Program-made: the position numbers and the translations under genes
Shown here: positions 16,795 through 24,487 of the stretch, piece by piece
Position numbering within the stretch: position 1 is the stretch's first letter
How the letters are laid out: every line of letters begins with the position of its first letter
Notes under the pieces: model-generated
The model's input: only the letters and a program-made list of their open reading frames with translations
Database searches by the model: none
What the model was told of the DNA's origin: nothing
Assembly: GCA_013151875.1 (NCBI GenBank)
Contig: JAADHL010000271.1
Coordinates: forward strand, 1-24,880
Direction of reading: 5' to 3'
Source: Deltaproteobacteria bacterium
GTDB taxonomy: Bacteria > Myxococcota_A > UBA9042 > DTJE01
DNA length: 24,880 bases

Positions 16795-17721
16795 ATGGGT
16801 CTGTTCAGCCTGGTGGGCGGCGTGACTTCCATCGAAAAACACGCTCTGGATCGTTGGATGTACCGTATGAACGGGATGGACTATGGTCCGTTTTCCACCA
16901 AGGACATTCTTGACTTAGTAAGCTCGCACAAGATTGACGAGCAGACCGACCTGCGCAACCACAGGTCCAGGAAATGGGAACCACTGGGGCATATCCCGGC
17001 CTTCAGGGAATTCATCGATGACTTGAGGCGGGCCGAACGCGAAAGGAAACGACAGCAACAGATGGAAGACAGCGTAATGCGTGTTCAACGCACGTTGTCG
17101 AAAAGCAGGCGAGTGCCCTATATCCTCCTTTTGATAGCGGCCGTGTCGATTGGAGCCGTCTCTTACTGGGTTCTTGTTCCCGAGGAGCCCACCGGGTCAG
17201 GCCTGTCGTTCGACGTGTTCAGGGATCTGTCTTTCAAGCGCCTCCCGCTCGTGCACAGGACCATAGCCTCTCCGTCTCCAAAGCCGCGCAGGAAGCGGGC
17301 GTCCAGAAAGAGATCGGCCAGGACGCAAAACGGCGAAGCGGCCGTCCAGGGCATGAAGGCGGTCGCCGCGGTTTTGCCTCCGGTCCCGGAAGTGGACCTT
17401 TCGTTTGACGCAAAGGACGTGTCCAAGGGTCGCGAGCTTACCAGGGAGGACCTGGACTCGATACAGAAAAAGGCTACGCCGCGACTGATAAGGTGCTTTC
17501 GCATCGAGGCCGGGAACGAACCTGATTTCAAGGGCGGAGTGGTCACCCTGTACATCCTGACTTCCGGACGGGTCGCCCTGACGCGCTTAGAGACGAGGCC
17601 GCCGCCGTCCCGGGTACTGATGGACTGCACCCAAGCAGCGGTGAACGGAATCCGGGTCTCGCCGTTCAAGGGCGCCAATCAGGTCATGAGGCTGCCGCTG
17701 CACGTAGCCAATGTGCGCTGA
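16795..17721 (+). CDS. GYF_2-TM-AgmX/PglI-type C-terminal domain protein
   Basis: A 308-aa protein of unknown role. Residues 20-70 look like a GYF_2 (DUF4339) module: W-M-Y-R-M-N-G-M-D-Y-G-P-F near the start, then KIDEQTDLRNHRSRKWEPLG. A charged coiled segment (77-105), one membrane helix (YILLLIAAVSIGAVSYWVL, 109-127) and a basic Pro/Lys linker (161-176) follow. The last 85 residues resemble the AgmX/PglI C-terminal region of Myxococcus gliding-motility proteins: a Cys in RLIRCF (234), a VVTLYILTSGRVALTRL strand pair, and a second Cys in MDCTQAAV (278). Those two cysteines could pair outside the membrane. It begins 6 nt after lipB and is probably cotranscribed. The ribosome site is poor, so the start is provisional. 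Confidence 0.7.
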   Translation: MGLFSLVGGVTSIEKHALDRWMYRMNGMDYGPFSTKDILDLVSSHKIDEQTDLRNHRSRKWEPLGHIPAFREFIDDLRRAERERKRQQQMEDSVMRVQRTLSKSRRVPYILLLIAAVSIGAVSYWVLVPEEPTGSGLSFDVFRDLSFKRLPLVHRTIASPSPKPRRKRASRKRSARTQNGEAAVQGMKAVAAVLPPVPEVDLSFDAKDVSKGRELTREDLDSIQKKATPRLIRCFRIEAGNEPDFKGGVVTLYILTSGRVALTRLETRPPPSRVLMDCTQAAVNGIRVSPFKGANQVMRLPLHVANVR

Positions 17722-17740
17722 TGATTTGAGAGCACGCCCT

Positions 17741-18250
17741 CTATCCGACCCCGGTTTCCGCTTTGCCGATCCCCAGGGCCGCCCCCAGCAGGGCGGACAC
17801 CGCCGCGAACCAGATCAGGGTATGGGCGGCTCCCAGACGCATCAGCGGATTTCCGTTAGCTCCGAAGGGTTCGGAAAACTGGGTATAGAAGACAACGGCC
17901 AGGTTCAGAATGGCCGCCAACAGCACCGAATGGTAACCCCGGTTGGTGACGGCGCAACTGATCGAGGCGAGGAGGGTAATCAGCGGAAAGAATATGTAGG
18001 CCGCCAGCACAATGATGTCAGCGGTGGACGGCTCGGGCCCGGTAATGAGATTGGCCTCCGGCAAGCCGACCACATGACCGCCTTGTTCGTCTGTCGGAGC
18101 CATGGTCGTGGCGGCATAGAAGCCCTTGACAGGCCCTTCCACGAAATCCCCGACCAACTTCCAGTAGCTTGAAGTTCCCCAACTGAATACCAGGGCCACG
18201 AGAATCACTACCGCGCTCGCGGCTACCAAGGTCCTGGCGACGTTCCTCAT
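17741..18250 (-). CDS. Small polytopic membrane protein, unrecognised
   Basis: A 169-aa protein that I do not recognise. It has about four hydrophobic segments: residues 7-25 (signal-like), about 78-103 (IIVLAAYIFFPLITLLASISC), about 108-125 and about 143-163. An extracytoplasmic loop of about 50 residues lies between the first two. GGGGA lies 6 nt before the ATG. A good promoter is immediately upstream (18289-18316), so it is probably transcribed alone. It is convergent with the GYF_2 gene with 19 nt between stops. Nothing in the sequence indicates a function. Confidence 0.7.
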   Translation of the reverse strand: MRNVARTLVAASAVVILVALVFSWGTSSYWKLVGDFVEGPVKGFYAATTMAPTDEQGGHVVGLPEANLITGPEPSTADIIVLAAYIFFPLITLLASISCAVTNRGYHSVLLAAILNLAVVFYTQFSEPFGANGNPLMRLGAAHTLIWFAAVSALLGAALGIGKAETGVG

Positions 18251-18275
18251 CAGAAGTCCCCGTTAATGGGAAAGC

Positions 18276-18316
18276 CTTGAAATATCAAGTATTAACCCCC
18301 ACCAGACGTCTGTCAA
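18276..18316 (-). promoter_or_regulatory. Consensus-like sigma70 promoter with two dyads
   Basis: On the minus strand TTGACA (18311-18316), a 16-nt spacer and TAATAC (18289-18294) precede the small membrane protein gene. CAGACGTCTG (18303-18312), a perfect palindrome, overlaps the -35 box. A second dyad, CTTGA/TCAAG (18276-18280, 18285-18289), covers the predicted start. Both are placed where repressor operators often lie. Confidence 0.55.
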
Positions 18317-18396
18317 GCAACATAGCAGTACCCCAACGCCCTCCCACGAAACTTGGAATTCCGGCCGTGAAACGCTCGGGAACGGGCAGGGTTTGG

Positions 18397-20802
18397 CTAT
18401 TCCGGTTTGTCAGCCGTTTCGGCATCCGGTTTTGCTTCGACCTTTTCGGACTCGGCCTTTTTGGCGGCTGTCTTTTTGGCGGTCGTCTTCTTTGCCGCCG
18501 CTTTTTTGGCGGGTTTTTCCTTGTCGGCCTCCGCGTCCGAAGCGCTCTTTTTCGCTGTCGCCTTTTTTGCAGGCTCCTTCTTGGCCGCGGTCGCCTTCTT
18601 TTTTGCGGGGGCCTTCTTGGCGGGTTTCTCTTTGACGGCCTCAGATTCCGCCTTTTTGGGGGCCTTCTTCGCGGCGGTCTTTTTCGTGGTCGTCTTTTTG
18701 GCTGCGGCCTTCTTTGGGGCCGCCTTCTTTTTTTCGGGCTCCTCAGCGCCGGCGTCTTCCTTCGCCTCGGCCTTTTCTTCTGTCTTTTCTTCAGTGTTTT
18801 CTTGGGCCTCTACTTCCGCTTCTACTTCCGCCTTTGCCTCGGTTTCCCCTGCCGGTTTTTCGGCCGGTGCTTCAACCTCGATTTCCTGAGGTTCGGTTTC
18901 CTGAGGTTGATCCTGATCAGCGGACGTCTTGGGCAATGCCGAAATGTCGATCTTTTCCTTGATCAGGTCGCCGATGGTGGTGGGGCTGGCCTGCTGCGTC
19001 TTGAGGTACTCGACGTAGTCGCCGCTTTCTTCCGCCTCCAGATAACGACGGATCGACAGGCCGAGTTTCCTTTCTTCGGGGATCAGGTTGATGATCATCG
19101 CGGTGACATTGTCCCCGACCTTGAGGTACTTGCCCACGTTTTCGACCTTCTCGGATCGGATCTCGGACACGTGCACCAGGCCCTCTACCTCGTCGGCCAG
19201 TTCCACGATGGCGCCGAAGTCCAGCACCTTGGACACCTTGCCTTCGACGACCGAGCCGATGGGATAGTTTTCGTGAACGTGTTCCCACGGGTCCGAGCCC
19301 AACTGCTTGATGCCCAGGGCGAAACGCTCTTTTTCCGGGTCGATGTGCAGGACCACGGCCTCGACTTCGTCCCCTTTATTGAAAACGTCCGCCGGGTTCT
19401 TGATCTTGCGGGACCACGAGATGTCCTGAAGGTGCACCAGTCCATCAATGCCGTCCTCGATGCCAACGAAGATGCCGAAGCTGGTCACGGAACGGACCTG
19501 CCCGTTCACCTTGCTGCCCACCGGATATTTTTCCTGCAGGAGGTGCCACGGATTGATCTCGGTCTGTTTCAGGCCCAGCGCGATGCGCTTGTTGCGGGCG
19601 TCGACCTGCAGGACGACGGCGCTGACCTCATCGCCGGCGTTGAGCAGCTTGGACGGATGTTTGATCTTCTTGGTCCAGGACATCTCGGAGACATGGATGA
19701 GTCCCTCGACCCCTGGTTCCAGTTCGATAAAGGCCCCGTAGTCGGCCAGCGACACGACGCGGCCGTGCACCCTGTCGTCCACCTGGTAACGCTCGTCTGC
19801 ATGCAGCCACGGGTCCTCCGTGCACTGCTTCATCCCCAGGGACACCCTTTCGGTGGTGGGGTCGAACTTCAGGACCTTTACGGTCACCTGCTGCCCCACC
19901 TTGACCATTTCCGAGGGGTGGTTGATGCGGCCCCACGACATGTCCGTGATGTGCAGCAGGCCGTCGATGCCGCCCAGGTCCACGAAGCACCCGTATTCCG
20001 TGATGTTCATCACGGTCCCTTCGATGATCTGACCCACGTGCAGGGATGCCAGGGTGGTGGCCTTCAGTTCTTCACGTTCCTTTTCCAGAAGCACGCGGCG
20101 GGACAGAACTATGTTTCCGCGCCTGCGATTGAACTTGATTACCTTGAACCTGAAGGGTTGGCCGATATAGCGGTCCAGATCCCGCACGGGCCGCAGGTCA
20201 ATCTGGGAACCGGGCAGGAACGCGCGCACGCCGATATCCACGGTCAGGCCGCCCTTGACCCTCGAAAGGACCGTTCCCTCCACCACGCCGTCCCGTTCGT
20301 GGGCCGCCGCGATCTGGTCCCAGATCTTCAGCTTTTCAGCCTTTTCCTTGGAAAGCACCAGGAGGCCTTCCTTGTTTTCGCGGGCCTCGACATAGACCTT
20401 GGTCTCGTCGCCTTCCTTGATGGAAAGATTGCCGTCCTGATCCAGGTACTCGTGCAACGGGATCTGGCCCTCGCTCTTGTAGCCGATATCCACGACTACC
20501 CAGTCCTTCTCGATCTTGAGGACCTTGCCGGTGACTACTTCGCCCTCTTTCACCTTTGCCTGGTCGTACTGGTCCAGCAACGTGGCGAAGTCGAGTTCCT
20601 CATCGGCTTCATCGCCGGCGGCCTGCGAAGGCGTCGCCTCCTGTGCGGGCGCCGGTTCCACGGTTTCCTGGGTCGACGGAACCGGCGCGGGTGCATCCGC
20701 GGGCTCTGTCGTCGGCTGGGCCTGAGGCTCCTGGGGTGTTTCCCTCGGCGCCTCTTCGGTTGCCGGATCCTCCGGCGGGGTGGTGTTTACTGTGTCGCTC
20801 AT
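18397..20802 (-). CDS. rpsA: 30S ribosomal protein S1 with acidic N-terminal and histone-H1-like C-terminal extensions
   Basis: Binds mRNA leaders on the small ribosomal subunit. It has a Pro/Glu-rich N-terminal extension (1-70), then six S1 repeats at about 85-152, 170-237, 256-325, 343-412, 430-499 and 516-585. Repeats 3-6 contain the best RNA-binding pattern (GYGCFVDLG-, DYGAFIELE-, SFGIFVGIE- and DFGAIVELA-type strands). After residue 629 comes an acidic Glu-rich linker, then about 95 residues of AAKK/PAKK repeats (690-783) like eukaryotic histone H1 tails, and an acidic end. E. coli S1 has 557 residues; this has 801. GGAGG precedes the ATG by 3 nt. The tail is low-complexity at DNA level, but its codons stay in frame to a single stop, so it is not an obvious artefact. 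Confidence 0.95.
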   Translation of the reverse strand: MSDTVNTTPPEDPATEEAPRETPQEPQAQPTTEPADAPAPVPSTQETVEPAPAQEATPSQAAGDEADEELDFATLLDQYDQAKVKEGEVVTGKVLKIEKDWVVVDIGYKSEGQIPLHEYLDQDGNLSIKEGDETKVYVEARENKEGLLVLSKEKAEKLKIWDQIAAAHERDGVVEGTVLSRVKGGLTVDIGVRAFLPGSQIDLRPVRDLDRYIGQPFRFKVIKFNRRRGNIVLSRRVLLEKEREELKATTLASLHVGQIIEGTVMNITEYGCFVDLGGIDGLLHITDMSWGRINHPSEMVKVGQQVTVKVLKFDPTTERVSLGMKQCTEDPWLHADERYQVDDRVHGRVVSLADYGAFIELEPGVEGLIHVSEMSWTKKIKHPSKLLNAGDEVSAVVLQVDARNKRIALGLKQTEINPWHLLQEKYPVGSKVNGQVRSVTSFGIFVGIEDGIDGLVHLQDISWSRKIKNPADVFNKGDEVEAVVLHIDPEKERFALGIKQLGSDPWEHVHENYPIGSVVEGKVSKVLDFGAIVELADEVEGLVHVSEIRSEKVENVGKYLKVGDNVTAMIINLIPEERKLGLSIRRYLEAEESGDYVEYLKTQQASPTTIGDLIKEKIDISALPKTSADQDQPQETEPQEIEVEAPAEKPAGETEAKAEVEAEVEAQENTEEKTEEKAEAKEDAGAEEPEKKKAAPKKAAAKKTTTKKTAAKKAPKKAESEAVKEKPAKKAPAKKKATAAKKEPAKKATAKKSASDAEADKEKPAKKAAAKKTTAKKTAAKKAESEKVEAKPDAETADKPE

Positions 20803-20894
20803 GTGCCTCCAGTTGCGCCGCCCGGTGAAAATTTAGCCTCACGGCCATACGGACGGCCCGCCCCCGGCTCACGATTGGACCCGAGGGGACGCGT

Positions 20895-20923
20895 AATTTA
20901 CGAGCATCCACGTGGAAAGTCAA
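20895..20923 (-). promoter_or_regulatory. Predicted sigma70 promoter for rpsA
   Basis: On the minus strand TTGACT (20918-20923), 17 nt and TAAATT (20895-20900) lie about 90 nt before the rpsA ATG. The GC-rich leader is long enough to fold and could host S1 autoregulation, as known for E. coli rpsA; no conserved structure was identified. Confidence 0.55.
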
Positions 20924-20998
20924 TGAGTTATACATGAATCAAATTCGATGGGTCTGGAACGGCTATCGAGGACGTCGGTGAGGGGGAAATCCGGCCGG

Positions 20999-22729
20999 CT
21001 ATCGCACGCAGCCCCACAACCCGTTTCCCAACCCGTTTCCTAACCCGTTTCCTGGCGCCATCCGTCCGCCCCAGGGTTTGATCGAGAGCGTGTGTATAGC
21101 AACTTCGGGGTCAGCGGTCCATACCAGGATGTTCGGGTCCGTGAGCGACCACTTCCATCGCCCATCCGACACCTCCACTATGAACTCCGGGGCCTCGGTA
21201 TCCGGGTCCTCGCCGTAGACCAGGGTCCTCGGGACATACACAAGGGTGTCGGCCACGACTTTTCCCTGCGCGAAGTTGAGGGTAAAGATGTCCGTGTTGT
21301 CTGCGGACAGGGTTCCGTCGTCATTGAACGACCGGTCGAAACCGAACGAAATCGGGATGCCGGCAATGCGTCTGGGATAGGGTCTGACGAACGCGCCGGC
21401 CCAGCAATGAGGGATTCCAGCCTCGTCATTGCCCGAACCATCCACCGGCACCACCATGTTCATTTCCGCCTTCCCGCCGTCTTTCGATGCAGCCCCCGTT
21501 CCAGCCGTTTCGATCCTGGAGTAGTTCCAAAGGAAGGCCGAAACGCGGGCCCCGTCAATGGCCGCCATTTCCCGAGCCAGTTCGGCCGAGGCCCCTGTAC
21601 CATCAGTGGGGACCATGAACTGAGACAATACGAGGGGCGTGCCGAATCCCCAGGTGGCCAGGCGAACGGTGTTTTCCAGGAACCGGTCCAGCGGACCGTC
21701 ACCGACCCCAAGACCTTCGGCAACATGATGATGAACCGAGAAAACGGACCCATCCAAGGGAGCGGCCGTCAGTCCCGAGTCCCTGCCGTCCCAACCGCCC
21801 CCGGAAGCGGGGCGTCGCGCCGGCTGAAAAAAGAAAAGGGCGTCCCTGTCCACGTTCCTGACCATGGTCGCGAATCTACGATAATAGGCGGACAACGCCT
21901 GTTCGCAGTCAGTTTCTCCCGGGTAGATCAGCTGCCCGGGAATGCCGTCCCAGCAAGGCGGTTCATCCAGCAACCCATAGCCCAGCAGGGCCGATTCTTT
22001 TTGCAGGACCTCAGCCAGTTTATAGAAAGACCATATCTCGTGGTCCTGAAGCGCAAGGTCATCAGGCGTCCAGGTGCCGTCCCAGAAGTCCGCCCACCAC
22101 CTGAGCAGCCCCGGGAGATCGGTTACGGAAGTCGGGCCGGCTAAAACGCAGTTCGTTTCCAGGGTCTTTTCAGGAACCGTCCCCTTTCGGATGGCCCACG
22201 GCGGTGCCCCTGCCCCCCCAAAGCACCGGGATGCGTGCTTTTGCAGATTCTCGATAAAAACGACCATGCCGTTGCGTTTCGCGGAAGCAAGGAACCATCG
22301 GATGTAATCCAGGTGATCCAGGTTGAATCGCCGCGGGCCTTTCTCGATCGCCTCCCAGGGCACGTCAAGCCTGATTGCGTTGACGCCCCACGACCTCAGT
22401 TGGGCGAATGCAGCGTCATCGTCCTTGGCTATGGGCCTGAACGGCGGCGTTTTCGAGCCCTGACCAGCGACGACGCCTCTGAAAATGACCACGCGCCCTT
22501 CATAATCCACGATTTCATAGCGATCACCGACGCGGGCCACGGAAAAGGCGGAACTGCGGTCAATCGGCGCTCCAGACACCGCGATCGGCCGGTAAAAATC
22601 CCGCTGATTATCGGGTTCGAATGTCCGGGACGCCTCCCAACGCACCCATGCTGTAAACGCGGACGCGGCTACGATCGACAACACCGCGGCCGCCCCCAGC
22701 ACAATTCCCAATGTCCTTGCGACCCTCAT
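20999..22729 (-). CDS. Membrane-anchored GH5 endoglycoceramidase-like protein
   Basis: A 576-aa protein with an N-terminal signal anchor or signal peptide (residues 5-28). The TIM barrel shows GVNAIRLDVPWEAIEKGP (115-132), a helix for the next strand, and YGLLDEPP (251-258) with candidate acid/base Glu256. SVHHH (331-335) follows. The region after GFGTPLVLS, where clan GH-A GH5 enzymes have the nucleophile in an E-F-G motif, reads Q370-F-M. After about residue 440 a YPRRIAGIPISFGFD-type segment starts a C-terminal beta-sandwich like that of endoglycoceramidases. Substrates could be glycolipids or glycans; hydrolysis is doubtful without the nucleophile. AAGGG precedes the ATG. The extreme C-terminus is a GNGL repeat. 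Confidence 0.75.
   Translation of the reverse strand: MRVARTLGIVLGAAAVLSIVAASAFTAWVRWEASRTFEPDNQRDFYRPIAVSGAPIDRSSAFSVARVGDRYEIVDYEGRVVIFRGVVAGQGSKTPPFRPIAKDDDAAFAQLRSWGVNAIRLDVPWEAIEKGPRRFNLDHLDYIRWFLASAKRNGMVVFIENLQKHASRCFGGAGAPPWAIRKGTVPEKTLETNCVLAGPTSVTDLPGLLRWWADFWDGTWTPDDLALQDHEIWSFYKLAEVLQKESALLGYGLLDEPPCWDGIPGQLIYPGETDCEQALSAYYRRFATMVRNVDRDALFFFQPARRPASGGGWDGRDSGLTAAPLDGSVFSVHHHVAEGLGVGDGPLDRFLENTVRLATWGFGTPLVLSQFMVPTDGTGASAELAREMAAIDGARVSAFLWNYSRIETAGTGAASKDGGKAEMNMVVPVDGSGNDEAGIPHCWAGAFVRPYPRRIAGIPISFGFDRSFNDDGTLSADNTDIFTLNFAQGKVVADTLVYVPRTLVYGEDPDTEAPEFIVEVSDGRWKWSLTDPNILVWTADPEVAIHTLSIKPWGGRMAPGNGLGNGLGNGLWGCVR
21018..21053. repeat. Three 12-bp tandem units at the 3' end of the GH5-like gene
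   Basis: AACCCGTTTCCC (21018-21029) and two copies of AACCCGTTTCCT (21030-21041, 21042-21053) encode G-N-G-L three times just before the stop. Near-identity points to recent slippage expansion. Confidence 0.8.
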
Positions 22730-22846
22730 GCAGGACCCTTTTCGCTGGCCGGATCAGCCGTTGACCTCATGGGGATGAAATCCAGCGCATCGAGACTGCC
22801 GGCAATCCGGTATCCTTACATCGCAGATTGCTGAATAGGTTGGTGC

Positions 22847-22875
22847 TTGTCAACCTGCACGGCAAGGTGCAGAAT
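22847..22875 (+). promoter_or_regulatory. Predicted promoter for the Asp-rich lipoprotein gene
   Basis: TTGTCA (22847-22852), a 17-nt spacer and CAGAAT (22870-22875) precede the ATG at 22916 by about 40 nt. A perfect dyad CTGCAC/GTGCAG (22855-22860, 22867-22872) occupies the spacer and touches the -10 box. Another, AGGTTG/CAACCT (22837-22842, 22851-22856), overlaps the -35 box. A TTGACA (22848-22853) on the opposite strand, facing the GH5-like gene, overlaps the same -35 region but lacks a clear -10. Confidence 0.4.
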
Positions 22876-22915
22876 TCTGGTTGCCGTAAAGGTGTCATTG
22901 TTGCGTGGAGGTGTC

Positions 22916-24136
22916 ATGAAAAATGTTCTGACGTCCAATGTTTTGGTGCTGTCCATGTTCGCCCTGGCCTGCTCCAGTGGCGGCGGCAACAACCAGGCCG
23001 ATGTGTCGACCGATTCGGTCCAGGGTCAGGACGTGCCTTCGATTTCGGATTCAGGTCCGGATGATTCCAGCCAGGCCGACATCTGGAAAAACGATGACGT
23101 GACCAAGGACCCCGGTGTTTCGGACCAGGCGCCGGACAAGATCGATGACATACAGCCCGCGGACGACGGGGTGGTGAACGACCCCGGTTTCACCGATGCG
23201 GACACCGGATCCACCGATCCCGGACAGATCGATCCCGGACAATTCGACCTGCCGCCCATGGATCTGCCGGGCGCGGATCTGCCGACTATGGATCTGCCGA
23301 CCATGGATTTGCCGGTCATGGATTTTCCGTCGTCGGAAATAACTCCGCCGGAGGTCTTTCCATCCGATATTTCCCCGTTCGATGTGCCGAATGTTCAGGA
23401 TGTCACGTTCCCCGACCTGCCCTGGACCGAAATTCCATTCATTGATGTGCCCGTTGTCGATGTATCCGTGGATGCAGGACCCCAGACATTCAAGGGCGTC
23501 GTGATCGACATGGTTTCCGGCGAGGGCAACACCCCGGTGGAAGGCGCGGACATCGTTTTCCTGGACATGCAGGGCAATGCCCTTGGGTATTCCACGCAGT
23601 CCGGCGCGGGAGGCGCCTTCGAGATCACGCTGCCCCCGGGGATCAAAGTGGGCGTAAAGGTCAGCAAGGCCGGGTACACGGATACCTACCAGTTCGGCCT
23701 GCCGTCCGTTTCCCAGGACCTGGAATTGCGTATATTCCCAGCGAACGTGCTGGAGGGCGCGCTGGGTTCGCTTGGCCTGACGTTGGATGCGAACAAGGGC
23801 GTGGTTGCCGGGGGGGTCGTGTTCATAAACGGCCAGGGCGACTGGGAGGCCGTGGGGTGCGCTTCCGTTCAAAGCGAGCCTGCATCGGATATTCGGTATT
23901 TCGACCCTGATACGGATATGCCGACAACACTTGAAAACGCCTCTACCACCAGCAAATTCAACAGTCAGTTCATCGCGGCCAACGTCACCCCAGGTTCGGT
24001 GGTCTTCAAGGCCACGGTGGACGGAAGCGTCATTGGAGAAACCGACGCGTTGGTGTTCGCGGGCGCCATGACCATTGACGCGATGATCATGCCTGACGGC
24101 ACCTCAAACCCCACGCCTGCGGGCTGCGCCCAGTAG
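22916..24136 (+). CDS. Asp-rich surface lipoprotein with carboxypeptidase-regulatory-like domain
   Basis: A 406-aa lipoprotein. The signal peptide ends in a lipobox, F-A-L-A-Cys19, followed by SSGGGNN, so Cys19 should be lipidated. Residues 20-205 are a low-complexity, acidic and Pro-rich stalk with D-V, D-P-G-Q and D-L-P-T-M repeats. From about residue 206 a beta-sandwich begins: FKGVVIDMVSGEGNTPVEGA, then GAFEITLPPGIKVGVKVSKA, the CarboxypepD_reg-like pattern. A second, unrecognised beta-rich part reaches the C-terminus. The start at 22916 is chosen over an ATG at 22847 because GGAGG lies 4 nt upstream and the lipobox then sits correctly. Similar Asp-rich lipoproteins are common in Myxococcota-like genomes. 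Ligand and function are unknown. Confidence 0.85.
   Translation: MKNVLTSNVLVLSMFALACSSGGGNNQADVSTDSVQGQDVPSISDSGPDDSSQADIWKNDDVTKDPGVSDQAPDKIDDIQPADDGVVNDPGFTDADTGSTDPGQIDPGQFDLPPMDLPGADLPTMDLPTMDLPVMDFPSSEITPPEVFPSDISPFDVPNVQDVTFPDLPWTEIPFIDVPVVDVSVDAGPQTFKGVVIDMVSGEGNTPVEGADIVFLDMQGNALGYSTQSGAGGAFEITLPPGIKVGVKVSKAGYTDTYQFGLPSVSQDLELRIFPANVLEGALGSLGLTLDANKGVVAGGVVFINGQGDWEAVGCASVQSEPASDIRYFDPDTDMPTTLENASTTSKFNSQFIAANVTPGSVVFKATVDGSVIGETDALVFAGAMTIDAMIMPDGTSNPTPAGCAQ
23246..23329. repeat. 15-bp tandem repeats coding for D-L-P-x-x in the lipoprotein stalk
   Basis: Five 15-bp units start at 23246, 23261, 23276, 23291 and 23306, with a partial sixth at 23321. The units at 23276 and 23291 differ at one base. 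The reading frame is kept because the period is a multiple of three, so copy number could vary the stalk length. Confidence 0.7.
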
Positions 24137-24192
24137 GTGCTTGCCATGGTCATGAACACAGTTTTTTTCGCGTTGGGATGGATCGCGGATCC

Positions 24193-24354
24193 ATGATGGA
24201 AAGTCCGGATGCCATCATCGTGGGGTCTGGATTCGGCGGGTTTCGGCCGCAAACCCATCCCATGGAACGATCCGGCGCGGTCTGCTACAACTGCCGCCTC
24301 AGCGGCCACCAGCCCGTGGACGCCCAGGGCTGGGCGCATTTCTGGCATGATTGA
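24193..24354 (+). pseudogene. Possible remnant of a GMC-type FAD oxidoreductase gene
   Basis: The 53-codon frame begins MMESPDAIIVGSGFGG, which matches the first beta strand and glycine-rich FAD loop of GMC/cholesterol-oxidase-like enzymes. After that the frame loses the family pattern; shifting by +1 at the GGG gives V-S-A-A, closer to the family's next residues. Downstream the same frame reads THPM, then VDAQGWAHF, then after the TGA YPTDP. These faintly recall the C-terminal GMC motifs (HPMG, VVD-G, FPT), as if the middle were deleted. The middle codons have strongly GC-rich third positions, suggesting former coding. The match is short, so this remains tentative. Confidence 0.3.
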
Positions 24355-24471
24355 GCCTATCCGACAGACCCCTATTCCAATGAGTTCCAACTGCGTGACA
24401 GACTCGCGTACACCCATGAACAATCCAAACTGAAGCCCACTGATATCGGGGTGTTGCAATCAAAATGTAAG

Positions 24472-24487
24472 TTATATACCCCGGGGT
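24472..24487 (+). promoter_or_regulatory. A/T-rich -10-like island with adjoining palindrome upstream of the Cys-rich peptide gene
   Basis: TTATATA (24472-24478) stands out in GC-rich surroundings and runs directly into the perfect palindrome ACCCCGGGGT (24478-24487), about 80 nt before the ATG at 24570. A TTGCAA (24454-24459) lies upstream with too short a spacer for a standard sigma70 site, so the promoter class is unclear. The palindrome could be an operator. Confidence 0.3.

Noticed and set aside
18277..20937. 886-codon open frame on the plus strand opposite rpsA
   Set aside because: It is antisense to a clear six-domain S1 protein. The translation is Phe/Leu/Arg-rich low complexity where the Lys/Ala tail is, with no family resemblance. 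Its openness follows from rpsA codon bias.
23246..23329. Tandem repeats considered as a CRISPR array
   Set aside because: Units are 15 bp, contiguous and in-frame within a coding region, with no spacers. The 12-bp repeats at 21018-21053 fail for the same reason.
24150..24170. Intrinsic terminator at the seven-T run behind the lipoprotein gene
   Set aside because: No stable stem precedes the T-run.
24352..24354. TGA read as selenocysteine
   Set aside because: No redox motif such as U-x-x-C surrounds it and no hairpin resembling a SECIS element was seen after it; a decayed gene is simpler.
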